From positions 124,001-188,000 of the forward strand of contig NZ_SUMD01000009.1 in assembly GCF_005049235.1 (NCBI RefSeq): a stretch of DNA of 64,000 bases, in the 5' to 3' direction. The notes under the pieces were generated by a model that worked only from the letters and a program-made list of their open reading frames with translations, made no database searches and had not been told where the DNA came from. Position numbers and translations under genes: made by a program. Below, in pieces: positions 8,443-16,124 of this stretch. This stretch comes from Rhodococcus oryzae. Its GTDB lineage: Bacteria; Actinomycetota; Actinomycetes; Mycobacteriales; Mycobacteriaceae. How positions within the stretch are numbered: the stretch's first letter is position 1; each line of letters starts with the position of its first letter.

Positions 8443-8892
8443 TCACGTTTCAAGGTGGTCGAGTACCTCACGGAGCCGCGACAAGGTCACCTTCCATCCC
8501 CGCTCCAAGGCATTGCGTGCCATTCTCTGCCGCCGGTCATCGATATCAAATCCTGTTTGCGTCAACAGAAATCGCGTGCCATTACCCTGTGGCTGGATCG
8601 TCCAGTCAACGATCCACCGCGCAGGATGCTCGGCTCGCAGATCGACCCAACTCAGGGTCAACTGCTCACCTGGCCGAGCCGTCAGGATTTCGCAGGCGAT
8701 CTCGGCGGTCGGCTGACTCGGTACTGCGAAAGTGAAATGCGTTCCGACAGACGCGGCGAACCCGATTGATCGCATCAACCATCGCTCAAGCAGAGCCGGT
8801 TCTGTCAGAGCACGCCACACGGCGTCTGGCGAATGCGGGAAGAAACTGCCGATCTCGACCGCAGCGGGATCCAACTCTGCATCAGCTATCAC
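8443..8892 (-). CDS. SRPBCC (AHSA1-like) protein
   Basis: 149 residues. The N-terminal IGSFFPHSPDAVWRALTEPA and the following LLERWLM are the characteristic opening of the activator-of-Hsp90-like START superfamily. GEQLTLSWVDL, GTRFLLTQTGF and a C-terminal helix (ALERGWKVTLSRLREVLDH) complete the helix-grip fold. These proteins bind small hydrophobic ligands. In actinobacteria they often pair with an ArsR regulator, but none is adjacent here, so the ligand is unknown. Confidence 0.88.
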   Translation of the reverse strand: MIADAELDPAAVEIGSFFPHSPDAVWRALTEPALLERWLMRSIGFAASVGTHFTFAVPSQPTAEIACEILTARPGEQLTLSWVDLRAEHPARWIVDWTIQPQGNGTRFLLTQTGFDIDDRRQRMARNALERGWKVTLSRLREVLDHLET

Positions 8893-9021
8893 CGGTGCAC
8901 CTCCTCAACGAATCCAAATATGATCGCCGGGGCGCGGTTGCCGCGGCGGGTCGCCCGCTGCTCGCGGCCGCTTTCTTCAACCTTCAGCGCCGCTCGACGT
9001 GAAACGGGCCCTCGCTGTTGG

Positions 9022-9357
9022 TCAGTACGTCGCGGGATCCCAGAAATAGAGCTGACGCGCAAATGCGCCGATCAAGAACCCTGATGGCGGGTTGAGAGCG
9101 TGCTTTCTTCCTTGTGGATCGAGCTGGTACACGGCGGTCATTCCGTGGAAGGAGACGCAGTGGATGTTGTCGGATCCGAAGGGGCTGAACGCAACCTTGT
9201 TGACGCGATTCCATGCGTCGAGTGCCCATGGCACCCGGAATTGGTCGCTGCACGGGTACTCACGCAAGCCGATATCTTGCGCCGCTGCGTTGGGTGCCAG
9301 GACGGTTCCGAGGTTGACTGCCAGTGCGCAGGCCGCGCCGAGCATTGTGCGGTTCAT
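9022..9357 (-). CDS. Small secreted protein of unknown function
   Basis: A 111-residue protein with an N-terminal signal peptide (MNRTMLGAACALAVNLGTVL, cleavage probably after APNAAA). The mature part, about 85 residues, has two cysteines (YPCSDQ and IHCVSF) that could form a disulfide. It is rich in aromatic residues: WALDAWNRVNKVAFSPFG then LYFWDPATY. I do not recognise the family. The upstream region is shared with the divergent 481-residue protein. Confidence 0.7.
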   Translation of the reverse strand: MNRTMLGAACALAVNLGTVLAPNAAAQDIGLREYPCSDQFRVPWALDAWNRVNKVAFSPFGSDNIHCVSFHGMTAVYQLDPQGRKHALNPPSGFLIGAFARQLYFWDPATY

Positions 9358-9653
9358 CTCGAATTGCCTCCCCCAGCAATAGGTGATCGACAGTCTGTCT
9401 ATAGGGGCCGGCGGGTGCCGCGTTACAGGCGAGCCTGGCGTGGCCGGCCCAGGTTTGATGCCGCTCCATATGGCTGCAACTCGGTCCGGTCGTCGTCACC
9501 GCCGACGTGGTGGCGTTGGCGATCCCCGGCACGCACCGAATCGTAGTCAAGCGGACACATGACAGACGGTTCAGAAGCGCGAACGCGCGCGCCTTCCGTC
9601 CAACTTCTCGGACAAGTACCCGGCTGAATAGAGAAACGTCCTAGGTTGGGTGG

Positions 9654-11099
9654 ATGTCGATGACGTGGCCGCAAATACGAGGTTTGAACTACAGCACGAT
9701 GGGGCGGGCCGTCCGCGCCGACATGTGGTGCGATGACTCCTTCATGGGGCGGGCGTGGTTCTTGCCACCCACGACGTGGCGTATCGAGGACGCAGCCGGC
9801 GAAGCGACCTACATCGAGAACGGCACCGATGAGTACCGCCGCGCCGACGACGGAGTGATGGTCCACACCGCCAAATCTCCGAATCGGTTCGTCATGACCA
9901 GCGGTGCCGCGCCATGGCAACTCCTGCAGGCGTATGCCATGTGGCCACTGGAAGATTCAGGGACGGACCAGCGGCTGGTCCCGACGAGTCTGCCCCGTCT
10001 GGTGGAGGTCCGCGGCCGCGCGGGCTGGCAGGTCCAGTTCGCCGACGCTATGCCAAGTGGTGAGGTGACCTACGTGATCGACGCAGAACTGGGCATCGCC
10101 CTGTCGAGGTCCGAAGGTTCGCAGGTGATGGAACTGGCGGCACCCCATTTCGACGAGGATTTCGATCCGGCGTTGTTCACCTGGATCGGCCCGGTCCGGG
10201 AGGAAGAGGATCGGTTCGTCACCCCCGCTCAGCGCGAGTACGAAGCGAAGGCATTGGCGCTTGCGCAGATGCCGCGGCCGCAGGTCGCCTGGTTGCCGCG
10301 GACCATCGAAGTCCAACCGGTTGACGGTGATCCACGAACCGGGGCATTGGATCTGCAGGTGACGGCTCAGTACGGCTACCTCACTCTGCGCCAATGGGTC
10401 ACCGAGGTCGGCGAGCCCGAGATCACCTGGATGCAAGGGCAGACACCGTTGCGTCACCGCGAAGCAGTCGGTCCATGGACGTTCGAGATCCGCAGCCACA
10501 ACCTGATCGACTCCGACGACTGCGCACGAATCATCGGATCGATCGCTCCGGCTGACCCGCCGGCCGCCACCGCCGCACAGATCCGCGAGATGCTCGACCG
10601 TGACATAGCCGAACGGGCCGACGCCGAACTCAGTGAGATGTTGGGGACAGGTCGCCACCTCGACGACTACCTCGGCGATCGAGGCGGGGATTCATTGTTC
10701 ATCCGAACCGATTTCAGCAACGGCGCCGCCTGGCGCGAGGTGGTCGCCGCGGCGATGGCAGCCGGCGAAGGCGACGAATCCGAATTCATGGCGTGCCTGA
10801 CCTGTATCGACAACCCTGCGAACGACGGCCTGTCGATCTCAGAACTGCTCAAACGGATCGGTGACCAGCCCCCGTACTACGTGTTCATCGCAGACACCAC
10901 CACGATCACCGACCCCGAACATCCGATCCTCGCTGTGGACACCGGACCCGCAGACTCAGGTCACGGCAGAGGCCAGACTGTGAGGGTGATCCCGTCACAG
11001 ATGTGGTCCATCGAGAACAACCTCTCCCTCGCCAACATGGACTTCGAAGACTTCGCTGATGCTGCCGGCCCCGACGGGGTCTATCGCGGATTCTCCTGA
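9654..11099 (+). CDS. Hypothetical protein, 481 residues
   Basis: No family is recognised. The protein is soluble, acidic and Trp-rich, with no signal peptide or membrane segment. The first half (to about residue 260) has beta-rich segments such as LVEVRGRAGWQVQFADAMPS and YVIDAELGIALSRSEGSQVM, reminiscent of lipoprotein-carrier-like sheets, but the match is weak. The second half contains a Cys pair in FMACLTCIDNPAND. Base composition and codon use match the neighbours, so it is a real gene. The start ATG 9654 has no strong SD. It is followed by a small membrane peptide gene. Confidence 0.7.
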   Translation: MSMTWPQIRGLNYSTMGRAVRADMWCDDSFMGRAWFLPPTTWRIEDAAGEATYIENGTDEYRRADDGVMVHTAKSPNRFVMTSGAAPWQLLQAYAMWPLEDSGTDQRLVPTSLPRLVEVRGRAGWQVQFADAMPSGEVTYVIDAELGIALSRSEGSQVMELAAPHFDEDFDPALFTWIGPVREEEDRFVTPAQREYEAKALALAQMPRPQVAWLPRTIEVQPVDGDPRTGALDLQVTAQYGYLTLRQWVTEVGEPEITWMQGQTPLRHREAVGPWTFEIRSHNLIDSDDCARIIGSIAPADPPAATAAQIREMLDRDIAERADAELSEMLGTGRHLDDYLGDRGGDSLFIRTDFSNGAAWREVVAAAMAAGEGDESEFMACLTCIDNPANDGLSISELLKRIGDQPPYYVFIADTTTITDPEHPILAVDTGPADSGHGRGQTVRVIPSQMWSIENNLSLANMDFEDFADAAGPDGVYRGFS

Positions 11100-11371
11100 A
11101 CGAGCAGTGGTAGTCCCGGCGCTGCTCTCTGACAGGCGTTGTGCGTCGAATCCGGAGTAGGCCAGACCTTCCGCATACGAGTCGCGGACGCACCCGCGCT
11201 GGCCGCCGTGCAGGCAACTCGAGTAATCGCGTTGCTCGTTGGTACAGCTCCGACGTGCAGGAATGCGAGCTGGGGGACTCGACATGTATGAATGTGGCGT
11301 CATCCAGTCGCGCAACGGATTTCGCTGCCCGCTGGTACGACAACCCGACCATCAATTGAAGGAGTACATCC

Positions 11372-11479
11372 ATGGGTTCTTCGGACGAACAGCTCGGCCA
11401 GATCGGCACCATCGCGGGAGTCGGCGCAGTCGGGCTCCTCGCGATCTGGGGTGGCGCAGGCCTGGTCTCGATGTCGTAG
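11372..11479 (+). CDS. Putative 35-residue single-span membrane peptide
   Basis: ATG 11372 is preceded by a strong SD (GAAGGAG, 7 nt spacing) and runs 35 codons to TAG. The peptide has a short polar N-terminus (MGSSDEQLGQ) and a Gly/Ala-rich hydrophobic stretch of about 22 residues (IGTIAGVGAVGLLAIWGGAG), then LVSMS. It is too short for routine annotation. The good SD, sensible codons and clean membrane span support translation. The function is unknown. Confidence 0.55.
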   Translation: MGSSDEQLGQIGTIAGVGAVGLLAIWGGAGLVSMS

Positions 11480-11589
11480 CACTCACGCGAGTCCGCTACC
11501 GGCAGGTCCAGCCCGTTCCAGATCGGGGCGGGCTTGACCTCCCGGTGCTGCTGCACGGTCTGGGTCGTGCCGTATGTATCGAGTGAGTG

Positions 11590-12222
11590 ATGGTTCCGGG
11601 CGCGCCCTACATTGAGTGGATGGTCCGTGAGGCTGCTGCCACCCATTCGACGGCCGCATCTGTCCCGCGCAGGTTGCGTGTTCTGGGGACGTCCGGGGCC
11701 GGCAAAAGTCGGCTCGCGGCGCGAGTATCGGAGGTTCTCGGCGTTCCGCGCCTAGAGCTCGATGCGGTCTTCTGGGACGTTGATTGGACGTATCGCGATC
11801 TCGACGAGGCGCGTTCGCTTGTTCGCGATTTCACGGCCGAGCACCCGAACGGATGGGTGATCGACGGCAACTGGACATCGCGATTGGATGGCTTACTTGA
11901 CCCGGGCACGCCGGGTGGCGCCGACGCGGTCGTATGGCTCGATCACTCCCGGCCGGTCGTGATGGGCAGGGTTATCCGCCGCACGCTTCGGCGCGGTCTC
12001 TTGCGCGAGGAGCTGTGGCACGGCAACCGTGAGAGTCCGTTGTCGTGGGTGAAGCGCAATCCGCAGGACAACATCATTCTCTGGGCATGGACACAGCACG
12101 CTGTCACTCGGCAGCGGATGGCAGCGCGAGTCGCGTCGGGGTGGCCACTGATTCGGCTTGCGGGACAGCGTGAGGTCGATGCGTGGCTCAGGTCGCTGGG
12201 CGAGCGTCACCTCGACGCGTGA
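11590..12222 (+). CDS. P-loop kinase, adenylate-kinase/topology-modulation-like
   Basis: About 210 residues from ATG 11590 (a GTG lies one codon earlier). The Walker A motif GTSGAGKS sits near residues 33-40. ELDAVFWDVDWTYRD and NGWVIDGNWTSRLD follow, the pattern of the FlaR/topology-modulation branch of small nucleotide kinases. The lid-like RRTLRRGLLREELWHGNRE and NIILWAWTQHAVTRQR segments are also typical. These proteins are annotated as adenylate-kinase-like, but their substrates are unproven. The gene stands alone between a hypothetical protein and a convergent esterase. Confidence 0.85.
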   Translation: MVPGAPYIEWMVREAAATHSTAASVPRRLRVLGTSGAGKSRLAARVSEVLGVPRLELDAVFWDVDWTYRDLDEARSLVRDFTAEHPNGWVIDGNWTSRLDGLLDPGTPGGADAVVWLDHSRPVVMGRVIRRTLRRGLLREELWHGNRESPLSWVKRNPQDNIILWAWTQHAVTRQRMAARVASGWPLIRLAGQREVDAWLRSLGERHLDA

Positions 12223-12260
12223 CGTTGGGGTGAGTACGTGCGACTGATGGTCGGTCCGGA

Positions 12261-13142
12261 CTACTGCCGGATAGCTGCCATGACCTGATCCGCGAGTACG
12301 CGCTCACCGTCGGCGTTCGGGTGAACCGGAATCGGATGGGTGGAGCCGATCAGCGGCTCCACCAGCCGCTGCCCGACCGGCTTGCAGGCGTCGCGCCCCT
12401 CGGATACCTGCGCCATGTCCACGAAGGTCGAGCCGGTTTCTGCGGCCGCGCGCTCGACGGCGTCGTTGAGCAGGGCCTGCATCTGACGCAGGTAGCGGAC
12501 ATCGCCCTCGGCCACCGGCATCTGGGGATAGCAGCTGCCGCTGGCGGGCAGCAGCCACGGGTAGCCGACGATGACGACGCGGGCGCGCGGTGCCTTGGCG
12601 TGGATGTCGTGTAGCGCGGTGACCAGTGCGGGGTAGGTCTGGTTGGCGATCGGATCGGTCAGGCTGGTCCCGTGCCGCGCGCGACAGGGGTCGAACGCGC
12701 TGGGATGTTTCACCAGCGCCTCGACGCAGGTCGCCATTGCGCCTGAGAAGGTGTCGTGGTTGTTGCCGCCGATCATCAGGGTGACCAGATCGGTTGTAGG
12801 CGAGAGCGATTCGAGCTGGGGTCGCATGCCCTCATGCTGGGCGCGGTAGAAGGCGTCCGTATCCGCGCCGCCGCAGCTCACGTCGGTGAGCTGATAGCCG
12901 AGCTGCGCGGCAACGATGTGTGAGAAGTTCTGCTCGGACTGCCAGCACTTGGGCTCTTGGCTGGGGGCGATCGGGGAGATTCCTGATCCGGCGCTGAAGC
13001 TGTCGCCGAGATTGACGTACTCGCGACCGGGCTGGGGATCGGCCGGCGTGGATGCCGATGCCGACCCGGCCGCAACCCCAATGACGGCGACCAGTGCCCC
13101 CAGTGTCGTTACGAACCGCCTGACTCCAGCCCTCAACCCCAT
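12261..13142 (-). CDS. Secreted SGNH-hydrolase esterase/lipase
   Basis: Start ATG 13142 is chosen because SD AAAGGGAGA lies 5-6 nt upstream, giving 293 residues. The signal peptide is MGLRAGVRRFVTTLGALVAV followed by IGVAAGSASAS. Blocks of the SGNH family are present: block I GDSFSAGSG, block II Gly in CGGADTDAF, block III GGNNHD, and the C-terminal HPNADGERVLA with the catalytic His. Six or so cysteines suggest disulfides, as in Streptomyces secreted lipases of this type. It acts outside the cell on lipid or ester substrates. It is divergent from trpB. Confidence 0.9.
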   Translation of the reverse strand: MGLRAGVRRFVTTLGALVAVIGVAAGSASASTPADPQPGREYVNLGDSFSAGSGISPIAPSQEPKCWQSEQNFSHIVAAQLGYQLTDVSCGGADTDAFYRAQHEGMRPQLESLSPTTDLVTLMIGGNNHDTFSGAMATCVEALVKHPSAFDPCRARHGTSLTDPIANQTYPALVTALHDIHAKAPRARVVIVGYPWLLPASGSCYPQMPVAEGDVRYLRQMQALLNDAVERAAAETGSTFVDMAQVSEGRDACKPVGQRLVEPLIGSTHPIPVHPNADGERVLADQVMAAIRQ

Positions 13143-13360
13143 AGCGCTCTCCCTTTGTCGTGTGGCCGGCGGTCGCACGGCCACTCACGCCGTGTGGCCA
13201 CGCCAAGCTGAAAATGGCATTTTCGCCTGCCATTGGCCGAGGCTACCGGACGGCGCATCGGTGGGGGATGGGTGGTTGGTCGAAGATGGCGCAATGAGCC
13301 AAGGGCGGTGGGCTGGCGATGAGGCTTCGCTATGCCTGCGCGGGCTGCTACCTTAGTATT

Positions 13361-13386
13361 GTTCTATAACACTAGAACGCTAGAAC
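13361..13386. promoter_or_regulatory. Probable GntR operator upstream of trpB
   Basis: A perfect inverted repeat GTTCTA-N6-TAGAAC at 13361-13378 is followed by a third half-site TAGAAC at 13381-13386, making CTAGAACG a direct repeat. A possible -10 (TAGTAT, 13354-13359) lies next to it, only about 16-40 bp before the trpB start. The operon ends in a UTRA-domain GntR gene, and autoregulation through this site is the simplest reading. Confidence 0.6.
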
Positions 13387-13401
13387 GTATTGGGGGTGGG
13401 T

Positions 13402-14586
13402 GTGGCCAAGTCACCAATGGGCGACCCTGGGTTGTCTGGCAGGTTCGGCCGATTCGGTGGGCGATACGTCCCCGAGGCGCTCGCGCCGGCATGCCGCGCG
13501 GTCGAAGCAGGGTTCCGCGATGCGTGGGCGGACCCGGAGTTCCGGGCGGAACTCAGTCGACTCCTGGCCGAGTACTGCGGGCGCCCGACGCCCGTCACGC
13601 GGGCACTGCGGCTCTCCGAGGAGCTCGGTGTCCGCGTCCTGCTCAAGCGCGAGGACCTCAATCACACCGGCAGTCACAAGCTCAACAATGCTCTGGGCCA
13701 AGCACTCCTGGCCCGCAGGATGGGCAAACGCGAACTCATGGCGGAAACCGGCGCCGGTCAGCACGGCGTCGCCACGGCAACGGCCGCTGCACTGCTCGGC
13801 ATGAAGTGCACCGTGTACATGGGCGAGGTCGACATGGCCCGGCAGGAGCTCAACGTCTACAGGATGGAGACGCTCGGCGCGCAGGTGATTCCGGTTCGAA
13901 CCGGCGCCAGGACGCTGAAGGATGCCACCAGCGAGGCCTTTCGGCATTGGGTCACTCGGGCGGACGAGAGCCACTACTGCCTGGGCTCGGTGCTCGGGCC
14001 GCACCCCTACCCGTGGATCGTTCGCGAGTTCCAGTCCGTGATCGGGATCGAGGCCGCGGCGCAGTGCGCGCAACTGCTCGCCGGCGGCGTCCCCGACATC
14101 GTCGTTGCGTGCGTCGGCGGCGGATCCAACGCGGCGGGAACGTTCGCCGGGTTCGCCTCGTCGCAGGCGCGCCTCGTCGGCGTCGAGGGCGCGGGTGGCG
14201 CCGGCGCCACCAACGGCACCCTGGGTGTGCTGCACGGGTCGATGTCGTTGTATCTGCAGGACGATGCGGGGCAGGTGCTCGAAGCGCATTCCGTCGCTGC
14301 CGGTCTCGACTATCCGGGGCTGGGGCCCGAGCATGCCCACCTTGCCGAGCTCGGTCGCGCGGACTACGTGACCGTCACCGACGAGCAGGTCCTCGACGCG
14401 GCTGGGCAGCTCGCGCGACTCGAAGGCATCTTCCCCGCCCTGGAGTCCGCGCACGCGCTCGCCTGGGTTGCGCAGGCCGCCCGCGAACGACAGTTCGCTC
14501 CCGACTCCACCGTCCTGGTCACGGTGTCCGGCCGCGGCGACAAGGATGCCGAACAAGTCAGGAGGCTCGACCGTGAACGTGCTTGA
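13402..14586 (+). CDS. trpB: Tryptophan synthase beta chain
   Basis: 394 residues from GTG 13402 (TTG 13390 and GTG 13396 are in-frame alternatives; GGGGG at 13391-13395 can act as SD). Contains GRFGGRYVPEAL, the PLP lysine in HTGSHKLNNALGQALLA, catalytic Glu in AETGAGQHG, and the phosphate-binding GGGSNAAG. It condenses indole and serine to tryptophan with PLP. No trpE, trpD or trpC is nearby, so this trpBA pair is either detached from the main pathway or an extra copy. trpA overlaps its 3' end by 14 nt. Confidence 0.95.
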   Translation: MAKSPMGDPGLSGRFGRFGGRYVPEALAPACRAVEAGFRDAWADPEFRAELSRLLAEYCGRPTPVTRALRLSEELGVRVLLKREDLNHTGSHKLNNALGQALLARRMGKRELMAETGAGQHGVATATAAALLGMKCTVYMGEVDMARQELNVYRMETLGAQVIPVRTGARTLKDATSEAFRHWVTRADESHYCLGSVLGPHPYPWIVREFQSVIGIEAAAQCAQLLAGGVPDIVVACVGGGSNAAGTFAGFASSQARLVGVEGAGGAGATNGTLGVLHGSMSLYLQDDAGQVLEAHSVAAGLDYPGLGPEHAHLAELGRADYVTVTDEQVLDAAGQLARLEGIFPALESAHALAWVAQAARERQFAPDSTVLVTVSGRGDKDAEQVRRLDRERA

Positions 14587-15352
14587 GATGACGCTTCGCA
14601 AGGTCCGCGACAGCGGCTCCAAATGCCTGATCGGCTATGTCATGGGCGGGATCCGAGAGGATTGGACCGATCTCGTGCAGGCCATGATCGACGGGGGTGC
14701 CGACGCCGTCGAGATCGGGCTCCCGTTCTCGGACCCGATGCTGGACGGGGCAGTCATCCAGCGCGCCTCCCTCGCCGCTCTCCAGCGGGGTGCGCAGGTG
14801 GAACGAATCCTGGACGAGCTCCCGGACTCGTCCGTGCCGCTGATCGCCATGACCTACTGCAATCACCTGGTCTCGCGCGGCGTCCCGAACTACCTGGGTG
14901 CGATCGCTGCCGCCGGAATCAGTGGGTCCATTGTCGCGGATCTGCCGTTCGAGGAATCGGCGGATTATCTCGCGGCGGCCCACACTGCGGGCGTGTCCCC
15001 GGTGCTCATGGCGGCCCCGTCGACCCCGGCGGACACGGCGCAGCAAATCACCAGGGCCAGTGGTGGATTCGTCTACTCGATGGGCGCGATGGCGCCGACC
15101 GGGCGGCACCGGACCACGGACGAGGGCGGGTGGGGGTCCGCCCACCGCCTCCGGTCGGCGGACGGTCTGCCGGTTGTGATCGGGTTCGGAATCGACTCAC
15201 CCGAGCGCGCGGCGCGGGCCGCTCGGCACTCCGACGGCGTGGTCGTCGCCTCGGCGCTGATGGACCCGGTGCTCGACGGTGCGACCGCGGCGTCGATCAT
15301 GGGAACCGTCCAAGACTTCCGCCAACGACTCGACGAGGCAGCAAATCCGTGA
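14573..15352 (+). CDS. trpA: Tryptophan synthase alpha chain
   Basis: 259 residues from GTG 14573, with a strong SD AGGAGG at 14560-14565. The family motifs EIGLPFSDPMLDG (both catalytic acids, Glu and Asp, present) and MTYCNHLVSRGVPNYL are seen. GSIVADLPFEES, FVYSMGAMAPTG and VIGFGIDSPERA follow in the usual TIM-barrel order. It cleaves indole-3-glycerol phosphate and channels indole to TrpB. It overlaps trpB by 14 nt and gntR by a GTGA junction, so the three genes are translationally coupled. Confidence 0.95.
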   Translation: MNVLEMTLRKVRDSGSKCLIGYVMGGIREDWTDLVQAMIDGGADAVEIGLPFSDPMLDGAVIQRASLAALQRGAQVERILDELPDSSVPLIAMTYCNHLVSRGVPNYLGAIAAAGISGSIVADLPFEESADYLAAAHTAGVSPVLMAAPSTPADTAQQITRASGGFVYSMGAMAPTGRHRTTDEGGWGSAHRLRSADGLPVVIGFGIDSPERAARAARHSDGVVVASALMDPVLDGATAASIMGTVQDFRQRLDEAANP

Positions 15353-16104
15353 CCAGGCAATCTCGACTGCCCAAGTACCTGGCGATCTACGACGACCTGC
15401 GGGCCAGGATCGACACCGGCGAATGGCAGTCCGACGACGCATTGCCCGCGCAGCGTGAACTCGCGGCGTCCTACGGTGTCACGATCATGACCCTTCGGCA
15501 GGCGCTGCAACTGCTGGAGAACGACGGGCTGATCGAGATGCGTCCGGGCGCGGGCACCTTCCCGGCGAACAAGCGGTACACCTACAACCTGCTCCACCTA
15601 TCGGGATTTGCAGACGATCTCAGGGCACAGGGCGCCAACGTCGAGACGCACATTCTCGGGTCCGCGTGGGAGATTCCGCCACCCGAGGTCGCCCGCTCCC
15701 TGCGCCTCGGGCCGACCGAGCAGGTGCTCGTGGTCACCCGCCACCGCGTGATCGACACGCATCCCGCCGTGCTGCAGTACTCCTACATCCCGCGGAGCAT
15801 GGGCATCTCCCCGGATGAACTGGTCGACGCGTCGCTCTATCAGGTTCTCGCACAACACGGTTACCCGGTCGCCTCGGCCAACGAGTCGATCACCGTCACC
15901 ACGCTCGGTGCTGCCGAAGCCGAACTGCTGGCGCGCCCGGAGATCAGCCCGGCGATGCTCAGTCGCCGAACGAACGTCACCGAGGACGGCACCCCGGTCC
16001 TGCACGACACCGCCCTGATCCCGTCCGACATCGCGGAGATCCACATCGACCGCGGGCCCCAGCAGCTTCGCGTCACCTATCGGATCAACGACCGGCGCAC
16101 CTGA
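15349..16104 (+). CDS. GntR-family repressor with UTRA effector domain
   Basis: 251 residues from GTG 15349, which overlaps the trpA stop (GTGA). The N-terminal winged HTH (about residues 8-70) has the GntR signature LPKYLAIYDDLRARIDTGEW, LPAQRELAASYGVTIMTLRQ, ALQLLENDGLIEMRPGAGTF. The remainder (about 85-245) is a UTRA small-ligand domain with VLVVTRHRVIDTHPAVLQYS and LSRRTNVTEDGTPVLHDTAL. UTRA domains bind sugars, amino acids or histidine-pathway ligands. As the last gene of the trpBA operon it probably binds the GTTCTA/TAGAAC sites upstream. The ligand could be an indole or tryptophan metabolite (inference). Confidence 0.9.
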   Translation: MTRQSRLPKYLAIYDDLRARIDTGEWQSDDALPAQRELAASYGVTIMTLRQALQLLENDGLIEMRPGAGTFPANKRYTYNLLHLSGFADDLRAQGANVETHILGSAWEIPPPEVARSLRLGPTEQVLVVTRHRVIDTHPAVLQYSYIPRSMGISPDELVDASLYQVLAQHGYPVASANESITVTTLGAAEAELLARPEISPAMLSRRTNVTEDGTPVLHDTALIPSDIAEIHIDRGPQQLRVTYRINDRRT

Positions 16105-16124
16105 CGACGTGGGTACGGCGGGGT

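Noticed and set aside
13361-13386. KstR site in the trpB promoter (TAGAAC repeats)
   Set aside because: The sequence does not fit TnnAACnnGTTnnA; the symmetry is GTTCTA-N6-TAGAAC, better explained by the linked GntR repressor.
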